A stretch of DNA of 64,000 bases from Corynebacterium sp. (GTDB lineage: Bacteria; Actinomycetota; Actinomycetes; Mycobacteriales; Mycobacteriaceae): positions 16,511 to 80,510 of the forward strand of contig NZ_JAUNKC010000013.1 of NCBI RefSeq assembly GCF_030532965.1, read 5' to 3'. The notes under the pieces are model-generated. The model ran no database searches. It saw only the letters and a program-made list of their open reading frames with translations, and had not been told where the DNA came from. Positions 1-10,100 of this stretch are shown here, piece by piece; positions within the stretch are counted from its first letter, which is position 1; the number at the start of each line of letters is the position of its first letter. Position numbers and translations under genes: made by a program.

Positions 1-1
1 T

Positions 2-724
2 CTGGTGGCACCGACCACGATCGCCGTGGAGTTTCCGCCCTCAGATACCACCAACCTCATCGGGGAGAAAACCTGCTATATCTCCATTTTTGAGCTGCGT
101 AATTTCCTCAATTACCAAGAACTCACCCTTTACACCGATGGTGGTTTTGATTCTGGTTGGAGCCTTTTTGCCAAGTGGAGCAAGAACGCCTGGCATATTA
201 GCGAAAAGGCAAGCCGAGGTTTCCCCAAAGACAATCTTCAATTGACCACAACAGTTCTATTTACCCTGTTAGGAGCACTCGTTACCGGTAAGGAAGGTAC
301 CGATACCTTCACGACAGTTAGCAGGTTTTTAACGGAAGGAAAGATTTCCACCGAGGCAATCCGCACCACCACCAAATTACTTGCACGCAATGAATTATGG
401 TCCCCGGCTCGCGCGTTGAGCCTGTTAAAAACAGACGACCAACTGCACTACTTATGGCCGCTACTCACCGAGTGTATGTCGGCAGCAGCCGAAGCCGTGG
501 AATCCGGCGCAAATCCACCAAAATGGTTAACCAAGGTGCTCGATGTAGTCAGCACCTACTCCCACATTCTAGTTGCAGCAACACAAGCTGGTTTTATCCC
601 CGCTAATTCATGGGAGCCATTAACAAAAATCGCGCAGCACAAGAAAAAGACAGCTGCGGTGCAGAAAGCAGCCGCCCTAACCACAATATTAAGCCCAGTA
701 CAGAAAGCCGGAGATGCCTCATAA
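2..724 (+). CDS. 3' part of a large DUF6493-like paralogue (array copy 1)
   Basis: The frame is open to the left edge, so the gene begins outside the window and only about 240 C-terminal residues are seen. They are clearly homologous to the C-termini of the three following genes: a WSPARAL segment, LHYLWPLLTEC, PPKWL, and the ending SWEPLTKIAQHKKKTAAV. The part before this (FPP..TTNLIG, GGFDSGW, LTTTVLF) closely matches copy 3 but not copies 2 and 4. It ends inside the next gene: its stop lies 11 nt past the next ATG (714), so the two are probably translationally coupled. Function unknown; no catalytic motif is visible. The C-terminal pattern (LWP.L followed by a basic Ala/Lys-rich helix) recalls DUF6493 proteins, which is a tentative family call from memory. 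Confidence 0.8.
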   Translation: MVAPTTIAVEFPPSDTTNLIGEKTCYISIFELRNFLNYQELTLYTDGGFDSGWSLFAKWSKNAWHISEKASRGFPKDNLQLTTTVLFTLLGALVTGKEGTDTFTTVSRFLTEGKISTEAIRTTTKLLARNELWSPARALSLLKTDDQLHYLWPLLTECMSAAAEAVESGANPPKWLTKVLDVVSTYSHILVAATQAGFIPANSWEPLTKIAQHKKKTAAVQKAAALTTILSPVQKAGDAS

Positions 725-3700
725 AGATTTACCGAAAGCGGTTGCATTGTTCGATGAGCTGGGTTGGGCAACCGCACAGCCTACAGACACACCAACATTG
801 GACATTGGCACCAAAGAACAGCAGGCAGTAGCAAGACGTGGCTTAAGTACCGGCAACTGGGAGGACTACCAGTACCAACCGGAGTATCGTCGGATTGATT
901 ATCTCGACGGCGCCAACGAATACATGATGACCTTGTTCGCTTTGCGGTTGGGGGTGGCACCGAAGCGGATCATCAGCATCTTCCGCCGTACCGGCCATAG
1001 TGCCGATTATCGGCTCATTGCTGAGCTGGTTGCGTTACAAGGCGAAGACTACGCCCGAAAGTTTATTGCCAAGGCAGCCCGGTATAACGAAACCGAGGGA
1101 ATGGAGATAATCTCACATAACGAGTTCAATATTTCATCGTTTTTCCTGGTTACCCACCACTTCCCAGATTTCTCCGTCCCCGAGGAACCAAACTATCTAG
1201 CGGCGTGGGCGCTGTGCGCTGCAAAGGCTTTACAAGCTCCGGGCACAAAAATTTTCGGCCCCAAAAACCAACAACCAAAACTTTCTGAGATTACCCCTAA
1301 CCTTGTCCAGCACCTTGATGCCTGCATTCGCCACGGCGTGCCCTTGTGGGATGGGCTTGGATACGTGGTTATCGCTGCACTAAACCGGGGCTTGATTTCG
1401 CGTGAGACCGCGTTAACCGCCGCGATTACCGGTCTTGATGCCGCCACCAGGCCGATGCAGCGGCGACGAATGCTAGGTCTGCTTGTCGACGATCTAGGGT
1501 TGTCGGATGCTGATGTGGCCGCCCACAGCGAGGCATTCAGCAGCATCGCGTCTACTGCGGAACCGACAGTTATTTCCGCGATAGGGTTGCGCCTGATTGG
1601 CGTTGTTGCAGCTGATTCGGTGGGGGAGGTGTCGTTACCGATGCTGTATGTATCAACCTTGAAGGGGCAACGTGAGGTTCTTGCGGCGATAGCAGCGCGA
1701 ACAGACATCACCGACGGAAGTATCGCGGTTCTAACCGACCGCGTACGCGAACTCTCCCAGGTACGCAACGAACAGGTGGCACAGCAGGCACAGGCAGTGC
1801 TAGATCAGTGGGGCGTTGGTTCAGATGATGCTTTATCAGCCGATGGCGTGGAACTATATCCGTGGAATAACCCGCCTGAATGCTGGCAGGTACCGCGATT
1901 TGAACGGATCGAACCTACCTACGACGCACTTGTTGAAGCACTAACGAGCAGTGATTATGCTGTGGATCATGATTTTCTAGATCCGATAGATATAACCACA
2001 ACCGAATCTGAACAATATTTGGTAGCTTTTGCCCAATTGGCACTAAATGATGTGGAAGCTGCGCAACGGATTTCACGATTATCGGAAACCCACCGATTAT
2101 GGCAGTTACAGATGAGTAGGGACGAATCTGAGTTTAGGACCGTTACTAATCCATTTGACGATTTGATGTGTGAACGAAATCGGGAGCTCTCCTATGTCTT
2201 AGGTTCAATTCCGTGCATTGTATCGGAACCAAGCTTTGTGGATTTAAGCATTAGTTTTGCGGACCTACTTGAACGATTTGATGCGTACGAAGCCGCTGGC
2301 GTGAGTGTGTTGTTTTCTGATCTTTTGGTAGCACTGTGTCGGTTAAACCTCGCTGAGCTTAACATCGCTGATGCTGTGGTAGAAGCTAAGAAACGTGGAG
2401 CTAGCGTAATTCAAAGTTTCGCGCATCGTATTAATCGTACTGCTGGAGAAATCCTTGCCGAGTACATTCTTAGCCCACTTCCCTTACCAAAACTGACGGA
2501 TAATGGGTTCGATCACATTAGTCAATTCCTTGAAGTAAAACCAATTTCTGTGCCAGATAATTTGGCTGCATTTGTTAAAGATTTCGATGATGCTGGTGAA
2601 TTATTTATTTATGATCCAGGTGTATTTCCGACATTAGGCGACGCTGTATGGAGAGTTTTGGGGCATCGTTCGAGTTCATCTAATGCGGATCAAGGATTAC
2701 TCGCCCGTCAGGTTGCCCGCAGTGCCACGGCGTTAGGGCCAGGAACCGCGATGAATCTGATCGGGTTGGCACGTCCAACGAAAAGAGGTGGGATTAGTCT
2801 TGCGCACCAAGCCATCACCGATGCGTGGCAGCGGGGATTACTACGACCCGGAGCAGCAGACCCAAAGTACCTCGACTGGGATGTAATAGGCACGAAAAAC
2901 TTTAGTGGTTTTGCGGATGTCGCCTTGGAACTAACTGAAACCGGGTTGCTCGCCGTAGCGTGGCAGTTGCTCGACGATATTTTGTCGCATGCGCCGAAAC
3001 CCACCAGCAAAACCGTGGAGATAGCCGAAATGATGCTTCACCTTGCCCCAAGTGTCGCCCACGCTATCGCTAGTGGTGCAGCACCACAAGATGTAGCAGC
3101 CGTTACCCACCTGCGCCGATTCGCCGCTATGAGTGGCAAAAACAAAACCAGCCAGGCCGCCCGCGAAGCGGTGGCGCTATTACCTGAACCGGATACCACT
3201 ACTAACGTACCTGCCCCAATCATCGACCTTGATGGTTGGGATAAACCAGCACCGGAGGTCATCAACGACACCGTCGACCTGTATCTCACCCACGCCACCG
3301 AAACCCCGAGCGCCGTAACAGTGGGAATACGTGGCATGGGCGATAAGCGGCGGAAATTCGAGGTGAGCATGTGGGACTTCGAGATGCTGCCTAAAGTGAA
3401 CATCTATAAAGTATTCGGTTATCTTTCAGATGAATATCCCAACCAATATCACATGCGGTGGGATGGTAAAAAATGGCAACTTCAGAAACCACAACTTCGT
3501 TCCATTACTTACAAAGATTGGAATGATCCTGAGCTACCAATCTTTGCATCTGTTGTCTATATCCTGTTCGGGATGATGCATTCGGGTAGCCGGTGTAAAA
3601 ACGCCCGTGAGTGCATGGAACGGTTCTTAGTAGAAAACAAGATCAGTACTGAGATCGTCAGCCGCACCATTCGTAATTTGGTGGGTGAAGAACTATGGAC

Positions 3701-4004
3701 ACCCGTTCAAGCACTGAAACTACTAAGCACGGACGCGCATCTGCCGGTGCTATGGCCGCTGCTTACAGAAACAATAGCCTTTGCTGCCACGACAATCGCA
3801 GCAGGTCACGCCCCGCCGAAATGGCTCGCTAAGATTCTTGACTGCATCACCGAGCACTCAGGAGTTCTCGCAGAGGCAACCGCCGCAGGTTATATCCCGC
3901 CCGATGCGTGGGAACCGATTAGCGTGATTGCGCAGCAGAAGAAGAAAACCGCAGCGGTGAAAAAGGCAACTTCGCTTCTAGCAGCATTTGGAATTTCATC
4001 TTGA
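714..4004 (+). CDS. Large DUF6493-like protein of unknown function (array copy 2)
   Basis: Encodes 1096 aa without signal peptide or membrane segments, so probably cytosolic. It is mostly alpha-helical, Leu/Ala-rich and repeat-like, consistent with a helical solenoid. Landmarks shared with the neighbours: an N-terminus of type MPHK.LP.A..LFDELGW, LPMLYVSTLKGQ near residue 308, W..PRFERI near 385, SIPC..SEPSFVDLSISF near 498, MNLIGL near 680 and the LWPLLTE...WEPISVIAQQKKK C-terminus. Residues about 860-975 form a variable module (MRWDGKKWQ) resembling copy 4 rather than copies 1 and 3. The region around 2.0-2.7 kb is visibly more AT-rich than its flanks, as if mosaic. Start at 714 overlaps the previous gene by 11 nt. 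Most likely family DUF6493 or relatives; function unknown. Confidence 0.85.
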   Translation: MPHKDLPKAVALFDELGWATAQPTDTPTLDIGTKEQQAVARRGLSTGNWEDYQYQPEYRRIDYLDGANEYMMTLFALRLGVAPKRIISIFRRTGHSADYRLIAELVALQGEDYARKFIAKAARYNETEGMEIISHNEFNISSFFLVTHHFPDFSVPEEPNYLAAWALCAAKALQAPGTKIFGPKNQQPKLSEITPNLVQHLDACIRHGVPLWDGLGYVVIAALNRGLISRETALTAAITGLDAATRPMQRRRMLGLLVDDLGLSDADVAAHSEAFSSIASTAEPTVISAIGLRLIGVVAADSVGEVSLPMLYVSTLKGQREVLAAIAARTDITDGSIAVLTDRVRELSQVRNEQVAQQAQAVLDQWGVGSDDALSADGVELYPWNNPPECWQVPRFERIEPTYDALVEALTSSDYAVDHDFLDPIDITTTESEQYLVAFAQLALNDVEAAQRISRLSETHRLWQLQMSRDESEFRTVTNPFDDLMCERNRELSYVLGSIPCIVSEPSFVDLSISFADLLERFDAYEAAGVSVLFSDLLVALCRLNLAELNIADAVVEAKKRGASVIQSFAHRINRTAGEILAEYILSPLPLPKLTDNGFDHISQFLEVKPISVPDNLAAFVKDFDDAGELFIYDPGVFPTLGDAVWRVLGHRSSSSNADQGLLARQVARSATALGPGTAMNLIGLARPTKRGGISLAHQAITDAWQRGLLRPGAADPKYLDWDVIGTKNFSGFADVALELTETGLLAVAWQLLDDILSHAPKPTSKTVEIAEMMLHLAPSVAHAIASGAAPQDVAAVTHLRRFAAMSGKNKTSQAAREAVALLPEPDTTTNVPAPIIDLDGWDKPAPEVINDTVDLYLTHATETPSAVTVGIRGMGDKRRKFEVSMWDFEMLPKVNIYKVFGYLSDEYPNQYHMRWDGKKWQLQKPQLRSITYKDWNDPELPIFASVVYILFGMMHSGSRCKNARECMERFLVENKISTEIVSRTIRNLVGEELWTPVQALKLLSTDAHLPVLWPLLTETIAFAATTIAAGHAPPKWLAKILDCITEHSGVLAEATAAGYIPPDAWEPISVIAQQKKKTAAVKKATSLLAAFGISS
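3885..3964 (+). repeat. 80-nt near-identical tract, copy 2 side
   Basis: This tract matches 7041-7120 at 78 of 80 positions, with the last 61 nt identical. The rest of the two genes is much more divergent, and the homologous end of copy 1 (about 590-670) differs at many positions. A recent gene-conversion patch is the simplest reading. Confidence 0.85.
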
Positions 4005-4040
4005 CTCCGCCTTCGTTCGAATAACCCGAAAGTAAAACCC

Positions 4041-7000
4041 ATGCCAAACAAGCATCTACCCGAAACACTCGCGCTGTTTAGTCAATTAGGCTGGTCCGGT
4101 GCCGCGCGTGAAGATGCTGTAACTCTGCCCATCGGGACTCCTGAACAACAAAAGAAAGCAGCCCAAGGGCTTAGTTCGGGGCCGTGGGCTGGGTTTACGG
4201 GAGAGCTTTATGTTGACGATGTAGATCACTACATGTTGGCACTTTTTGCAATGCGATTGAAGGTGAATCCAGGGCGGGTATTCCAGATTCTCCGTTCCAT
4301 TCGGCACAGTGCAGACTATCGATTAATTGCAGAAGTAGTTGCGGTGAATGGGGCAGATTATGCCGAAAGGTTTATCAAAGAAGCATCCCGAAACTGCGAT
4401 ATAACTGGTTTGGATGTTACGACGACAGACGAGTTTAATATTTCCTCGTTTTTCCTAGTCAATCGGCATTTTCCGGAACTGGGAATTCCACGCGATCCCA
4501 ATTATCTACACGCGTGGGCGTTATGCGTCGCGCATCGCTTCAGGGTTCGAGGAGTGCGCATGAAATTCACCAAGCTGGCTGAACAATTACCGAGCTGGAC
4601 CGAGCTTGAATCCACGTTCGAAGAACACCTCAAGCTGTGCCTCAAACGTGGTGTGGCGTTGTGGGGAGCCGCTGGCCATGTCGTCGTTAAGGCAGTGGCG
4701 TTAGGAAAACTACCACGCGAAACCGCAATTACACAGCTCATCGCTTCGCTCGATACTGCCGTGCGCCCGCAGCAGCGCCGCCAGATTATCGCGTTGCTTT
4801 TCGACGATCTCGCGATTACCGAATCGGAAATACTAGCGCAATTAGAACCACTGAGTGCCTTACTTACCACCGCGGAACCGCAACTGATCAGTGCATTTGG
4901 GATGCCACTCATTCGGAAGGCACCCGCCCACAAACTCGGCATATTGGTTCTGCCCATGTTGTATGTTTCAACCCTCAAAGGACAAAAAGAAGTATTAAAC
5001 GCACTGGTCACCCGAACCGATATAGGCATCGAAGTGCGCACTGAATTGTGTGAGCGGATAAGAGAGTTATCCCAGGTAACAGACAAAAAAGTTGCGGCCC
5101 TCGCATCAACTCTCCTTGAAACGTGGGGGATAGTCGACCAGGAGCCGTCGACAAGCGATTCCAGTGTGTATTATCCCTGGCATAGTGCACCAGAGCTTTG
5201 GCAGCTACCCCGGTTTGAACGGATCCCTCCCACCACCACCGCCATTACCGAAAAGCTCCATTCATTTCCCGTTTCGGCATCCGTTACGACGGTCGAATCG
5301 GAGCAGTGCTTGGTGGCGTTTAACCAACTGGCCTGCCAGGATTTAGAGGCGGCACGTAGCTTATCGTCCACCCTTGGCCCGCAAGTTCCTTGGTGGCTTA
5401 AACTGCCGGAAGAGCAGGAACCCTTAGGAGTTTCAGTAAAAAGTCGCGAGTACCACATCCAGACCAACCTGGGATCGATACCATGCTTACTCTCCGAACC
5501 TAGTTTTATCGACCTCAGTATTACCTTCGAGGATCTTTTAACGCGCTTGGATAGTTACGCTAACTCAGGAATTGCGGTGCTTGGCGCGGACTTCGCCGTC
5601 GCGTTATCCCGGTTGCGGTTTATAGGGCTTGATGTCGCCGCTGCACAGGTAGAAGCACGCCGTCGCACGGTACTGGTTTCAAGTGATCGCATATCAGACA
5701 AACCGCTGGTCGCGGGCGAAATCCTTGCCGAGTTTCTCGCCGATCCTACAACACCGCCACCATGGTTAACCACGCAGCTAACGGCGGCAGATCAGTCGGA
5801 CTCTAGTTCGCTGCGGTACCGAAAAACCGCTACAAATGAGCGCGAAGGCGCTATAGCATTCCAAGCAGCTCGAAGCGGCTCCATTTTGGAACCAGATGTT
5901 GCCATGAACCTCATTGCGCTAACAAAACCAACGGTTACTGGTGGCTTGGAACTGGCACAGCAAGCACTTGTCGACGCTTGGGATCGCGGTATCCTTCCAC
6001 CGGGTGTCGCTGATCCCGCTTGCTTAGACTGGAATCAACGAACTACCAGCTACGCCAACATTGCTGAGGTGGCAGTGGAACTAGCTGAAAACAGAATGTT
6101 GGCGGTCGCTTGGCACTTACTCGACGATATCCTCAGCCATATATCCCGCCTACCAGTGGCTACTTCTCAGACGGTTAACATAGCTGAGACCATGCACCAA
6201 CTGGCTCCTTCTATAGCTCATGCAATTTCCTCTGGACAGGCACCATCCGAAACCGCCAACGTACCGGGTTTGCGCCATTACGCTGCGAAAACATCCACAA
6301 ATAAAACAACGGAGGCGGCACGTGCCACCATTAATCTACTACCGGAACCGGTATCTCTAACTACCAAGGAAAATGAAGTCGATCTGTCCGCCTGGAAACA
6401 ACCACAACCAATTGTCGAAGCAGATACAGCAACCTGCCATGTGATCGTCTCGTCTGCCAAAAACCAACCCAATACAATACAGGTTCTATTCCCACCCAAT
6501 GAGACCACGGGGCTCATTGGGAGAAATGTCTGCCATATCGTGGGTAAATTGGGTGATTTCCTCGACGTTCAAAAACTAGCCCTTAATACACCAGATGGTT
6601 TCGATTCTGCATGGACGTTATACGCTCAATGGCGTGGTGATAGGTGGGTGATTAGTAAGGAAAGCAGTCGAGAAACTCCCCACAATGATCGCCAATTAAC
6701 CACAACTGCCGTATTCATTCTCGCAGGAAGGCCGGTGATGGGTAAAGCGGGAGATTCCTGGTTCGAAGAATTTAACGACTTTCTTTCCAAGGATAAGATT
6801 TCTTCCGAGTCACTCCAAACAGTCACTAAAGGTCTTTTACGCAATAGAAATTGGTCGCCGGTTCGCATCTTAACTGTATTAACCAGCGAAAAGTATCTGC
6901 ACTACATGTGGCCAGTCCTGAGCGAATGCCTAGCTGCTGCCGCAAAACGCATAGCCGCCGGTGATCCGGCACCGAAATGGCTTGTCAATGTCCTCCGTGT

Positions 7001-7166
7001 CTGTGACACCTATGCTGATATTTTGATTGCTGCAACTACTGCAGGTTATACCCCGCCCCATGCGTGGGAACCGATTAGCGTGATTGCGCAGCAGAAGAAG
7101 AAAACCGCAGCGGTGAAAAAAGCGCAAGCGTTGGTGCCTGTTTTCCTAGCTGCGCAGAAGGACTGA
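4041..7166 (+). CDS. Large DUF6493-like protein of unknown function (array copy 3)
   Basis: Encodes 1041 aa, cytosolic in appearance. It carries the same landmarks as copies 2 and 4: MPNKHLPE..ALFSQLGW start, LPMLYVSTLKGQ near residue 304, W.LPRFERI near 382, SIPCLLSEPSFIDLSITF near 478, MNLIAL near 621. It is shorter than copy 2 in the stretch before MNLIAL, where copies 2 and 4 carry an additional FIYDPG/FNYSNH-type segment. Its variable C-terminal module (residues about 800-910, FPPNETTGLIG, DGFDSAW) is the type found in copy 1. The last 80 nt of the conserved end are almost identical in DNA to copy 2, far above the rest of the genes. It follows copy 2 after 36 nt and has no strong Shine-Dalgarno. 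No enzymatic motif is recognised. Confidence 0.85.
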   Translation: MPNKHLPETLALFSQLGWSGAAREDAVTLPIGTPEQQKKAAQGLSSGPWAGFTGELYVDDVDHYMLALFAMRLKVNPGRVFQILRSIRHSADYRLIAEVVAVNGADYAERFIKEASRNCDITGLDVTTTDEFNISSFFLVNRHFPELGIPRDPNYLHAWALCVAHRFRVRGVRMKFTKLAEQLPSWTELESTFEEHLKLCLKRGVALWGAAGHVVVKAVALGKLPRETAITQLIASLDTAVRPQQRRQIIALLFDDLAITESEILAQLEPLSALLTTAEPQLISAFGMPLIRKAPAHKLGILVLPMLYVSTLKGQKEVLNALVTRTDIGIEVRTELCERIRELSQVTDKKVAALASTLLETWGIVDQEPSTSDSSVYYPWHSAPELWQLPRFERIPPTTTAITEKLHSFPVSASVTTVESEQCLVAFNQLACQDLEAARSLSSTLGPQVPWWLKLPEEQEPLGVSVKSREYHIQTNLGSIPCLLSEPSFIDLSITFEDLLTRLDSYANSGIAVLGADFAVALSRLRFIGLDVAAAQVEARRRTVLVSSDRISDKPLVAGEILAEFLADPTTPPPWLTTQLTAADQSDSSSLRYRKTATNEREGAIAFQAARSGSILEPDVAMNLIALTKPTVTGGLELAQQALVDAWDRGILPPGVADPACLDWNQRTTSYANIAEVAVELAENRMLAVAWHLLDDILSHISRLPVATSQTVNIAETMHQLAPSIAHAISSGQAPSETANVPGLRHYAAKTSTNKTTEAARATINLLPEPVSLTTKENEVDLSAWKQPQPIVEADTATCHVIVSSAKNQPNTIQVLFPPNETTGLIGRNVCHIVGKLGDFLDVQKLALNTPDGFDSAWTLYAQWRGDRWVISKESSRETPHNDRQLTTTAVFILAGRPVMGKAGDSWFEEFNDFLSKDKISSESLQTVTKGLLRNRNWSPVRILTVLTSEKYLHYMWPVLSECLAAAAKRIAAGDPAPKWLVNVLRVCDTYADILIAATTAGYTPPHAWEPISVIAQQKKKTAAVKKAQALVPVFLAAQKD
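7041..7120 (+). repeat. 80-nt near-identical tract, copy 3 side
   Basis: Partner of the tract at 3885-3964 (two mismatches, at offsets 11 and 19). It encodes the conserved basic C-terminal segment AWEPISVIAQQKKKTAAVKK in both genes. Confidence 0.85.
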
Positions 7167-7171
7167 CCGAT

Positions 7172-10100
7172 ATGCCCCATAAGTATCTGAATGCGGCGAT
7201 AACGCTGTACCGGGAATTGGGTTGGCCTGATGCGGCCATAGAACAGATCCCAACGTTGCCGTTGGGTGATGCCAAGCAACAGGAAATCGCACGTCAAGGC
7301 CTAAGTTCCGGTAAATGGGACAGGATAGAGCGGCGTCCGATATACCGACATGTGGATTACCTTTCCGGGGAATCGCCGTATAAGCTGACGCTTTTCGCGC
7401 TGCGCCTTGGGGTGTCACCGAAACGGATTATCGAGCTACGGATAGAGCACGGTCACCGCACTGATTTCCGGCTTTTCGCGCAGCTTGCCGCAGCAAGAGG
7501 GCGTGATTACGCGCTGGAGTTCATAGCGGCGGCGTGTACGTCTGGTGGAAATCCAGACGTGCTGGACAGCGACACAGATTTTAATCTCATGTCGATTTTC
7601 CTCGTCACCAGCCATCTGCACGAGTACGACATTCCGACCAATACGCACTATTTAATGGCATGGTTGCATGCTGCGGCACTGGCATTAAATTGCCCCGACG
7701 CCATAAATATTGGGCACAATCAAAATCTGCCAAGCTGGACGGAGTTGGAGCCTACTTTTACCCGACATTTGCGGGCCTGTTTCGCCGCGAATATACCATT
7801 GTGGACGGTTGCCGGATCGGTGTCGATAGCAGGACTGGAGCTTGGATTAATCCCCAGGGAAGAAGTCGTTTCTGCTGCGGTTTCATCGCTTGCAACCGCA
7901 GTCGAGCGATCCCAGCAACGCCACATGATGAATTTCTTGTTCCAGGAACTTGCACCTATAGATGCCGACATCGTTAACCACTGGGATGGGTTCGTTGAAT
8001 TTTTGAATGTCGCAGCGCCCCACCATGTGGTCGCATTGGGGGAGCGCATGATTACTAGCGCCACCCCGGAGTGTGTGGCGGATGTCGCAATCCCTGCCTT
8101 ATATGTGCCAACGCTTACTGGTCAGCGCCGTATTCTTAAAGCGCTTGCATTACGTGCGGATTTAGACGATACAGCTATAAAACCCCTGTTAGATCGTGTA
8201 TTGGAGTTAGGCGACTCTGCCGACACGGAGGTTAGCCGTCGGGCTTTAGCGTTAGTGAAGCAGTGGGGGAGGGTACCTGAAACGTCGACAAGCAAAGCAC
8301 TGTATCGGTGGCAGAATCCGCCGTCGCTATGGCAGTTACCCCGGTTCGAGCGGATGCCCGCATCAGTAACAGCGATCGTTGAGGTACTAGCAACGGGGCT
8401 TTTCGACGCCGGAGTCACCACAGTAGAAACCGAACAATGCATGGTCGCATTCCTGGAATTGTGCCGCTTGGACCCGGATGCGGCAGCGCGAATAGGGGCA
8501 GGCAAGACTGTCGATGATGCCTGGTGGTGGCCATTTTTTGCCCCGGCAATTCAAAGCACGCCCGCATCGATGTCCGAACATGGCTCCGCTATTGCTGAAC
8601 GTAATTATCAACTCGTTCGATCATCGGTGCCATGCATGCTGTCGGAACCGAGCTTCGTCGATTTAAGCATTAGCTTCGATGACTTATTGGCACGTCTTGA
8701 TATTTATAGTGCCCACAATGTTTCCATACTGGAACCAGATTTGGTGGTGGCGTTATGCAGGTTAAGCACTGCCAATATTGACATTTCTAGTGCGCAACAC
8801 AAACTTCGATCGTACACAATTAAAATTGTGCGAAACCTTACGTACGAATTACCACACACGGTGGGCGAGGTTATCGCTGATTTCCTTACCACACCACTCG
8901 GGCTACCCAGCTTGGAGCGTGGGGTTTCGCATGGCAACGCATACCACACGCTGGTTACTCACGCCGAAAAAGCGGCCACCACATCGCGTTTTATCGATGT
9001 AGGGGGATACCTATTCAATTACAGCAACCACGATCACCTTGATCCAGGAATCGTACCTCGTTGGGGCGATGTTGCGTGGACACGGCTGCGGTTTCGGCGC
9101 AATGCGGCAAATATCGCTGCCAACCAGCTGGCGCAACAGGCTGCCCGGAGTGCAACACCACTTATGCCTGGGACCGCAATGAACCTCATCGCCGCGACAG
9201 TTGGAGGTAACGGCGCTGGTCAACAGGCTATTGTGGACGCATGGTCACGTGGTTTACTTCTGCCGGGGATGCCAGATCCGGCTTTTCTTGATTGGAACCC
9301 TCAGGGAAATAGTCACGCCAAGCTGACGAGAATAGCGCAAGAACTTGCCGATATGGGGATGGTGGCAATCGCCTGGCACCTTCTTGATACCGCGTTAGCC
9401 CAGTGTATAACCCCAACGATTGGCACCGCCCAGGTTGCGCGAACCTTGCTAGAATTTGCGCCTAGCGTCGCGAACGCGATCGAAAATGGCGATGCCTCGC
9501 GCGATGTTGCCCAACTGCCAGGGGTACGTCGGTTTGCTGACCTTGATGATAGAAATTCGACAAGTAATTACGCCCAACAGATCATTGAAAAACTGCCTTC
9601 ACCAGTGAATATTGCTGCTATTAGTCAGCCAACCCTTGCGGGTTGGGACGATCCGGAACCACCGGTGATTATCGATAACGCACCTGTTAATTGCCGGACA
9701 TCACCGATTGACCCCAAAAGACGTGTGGTCGAAATTGACCACACCCGCTTAAACCACCGGTGCTGGGAGCTATCCGGTGCGCAGCTATATGTCAGTCCGT
9801 TCTGCTTTGATATGGTTCTGGATTCACATGAAATCATCCTTGATAAATGCCAGGATGGACGGATGACCAGCGATTACGCAATGCAATGGAACGGAAGCCA
9901 GTGGATTTTGAAACCCAAAACTCCATTGGATTGTTCTTACCCGCCGATACCAATGCCGCAAACGGTCGTATTTATTTTGCTCGCGACCATGGGACCGGGC
10001 AAAACCGGCAATGCTGCGCAGCGGCTATTTCTCAGTTTCCTCATTGAAAAGAAAATTTCTTCGCAACTAATTGCCCTAACCACCCGTGAACTTGTGGGAA

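Noticed and set aside
1193-1768. Long minus-strand frame (191 aa) within array copy 2
   Set aside because: Ser/Arg/Thr-rich shadow of the real plus-strand gene; similar shadows occur at the same place in copy 3.
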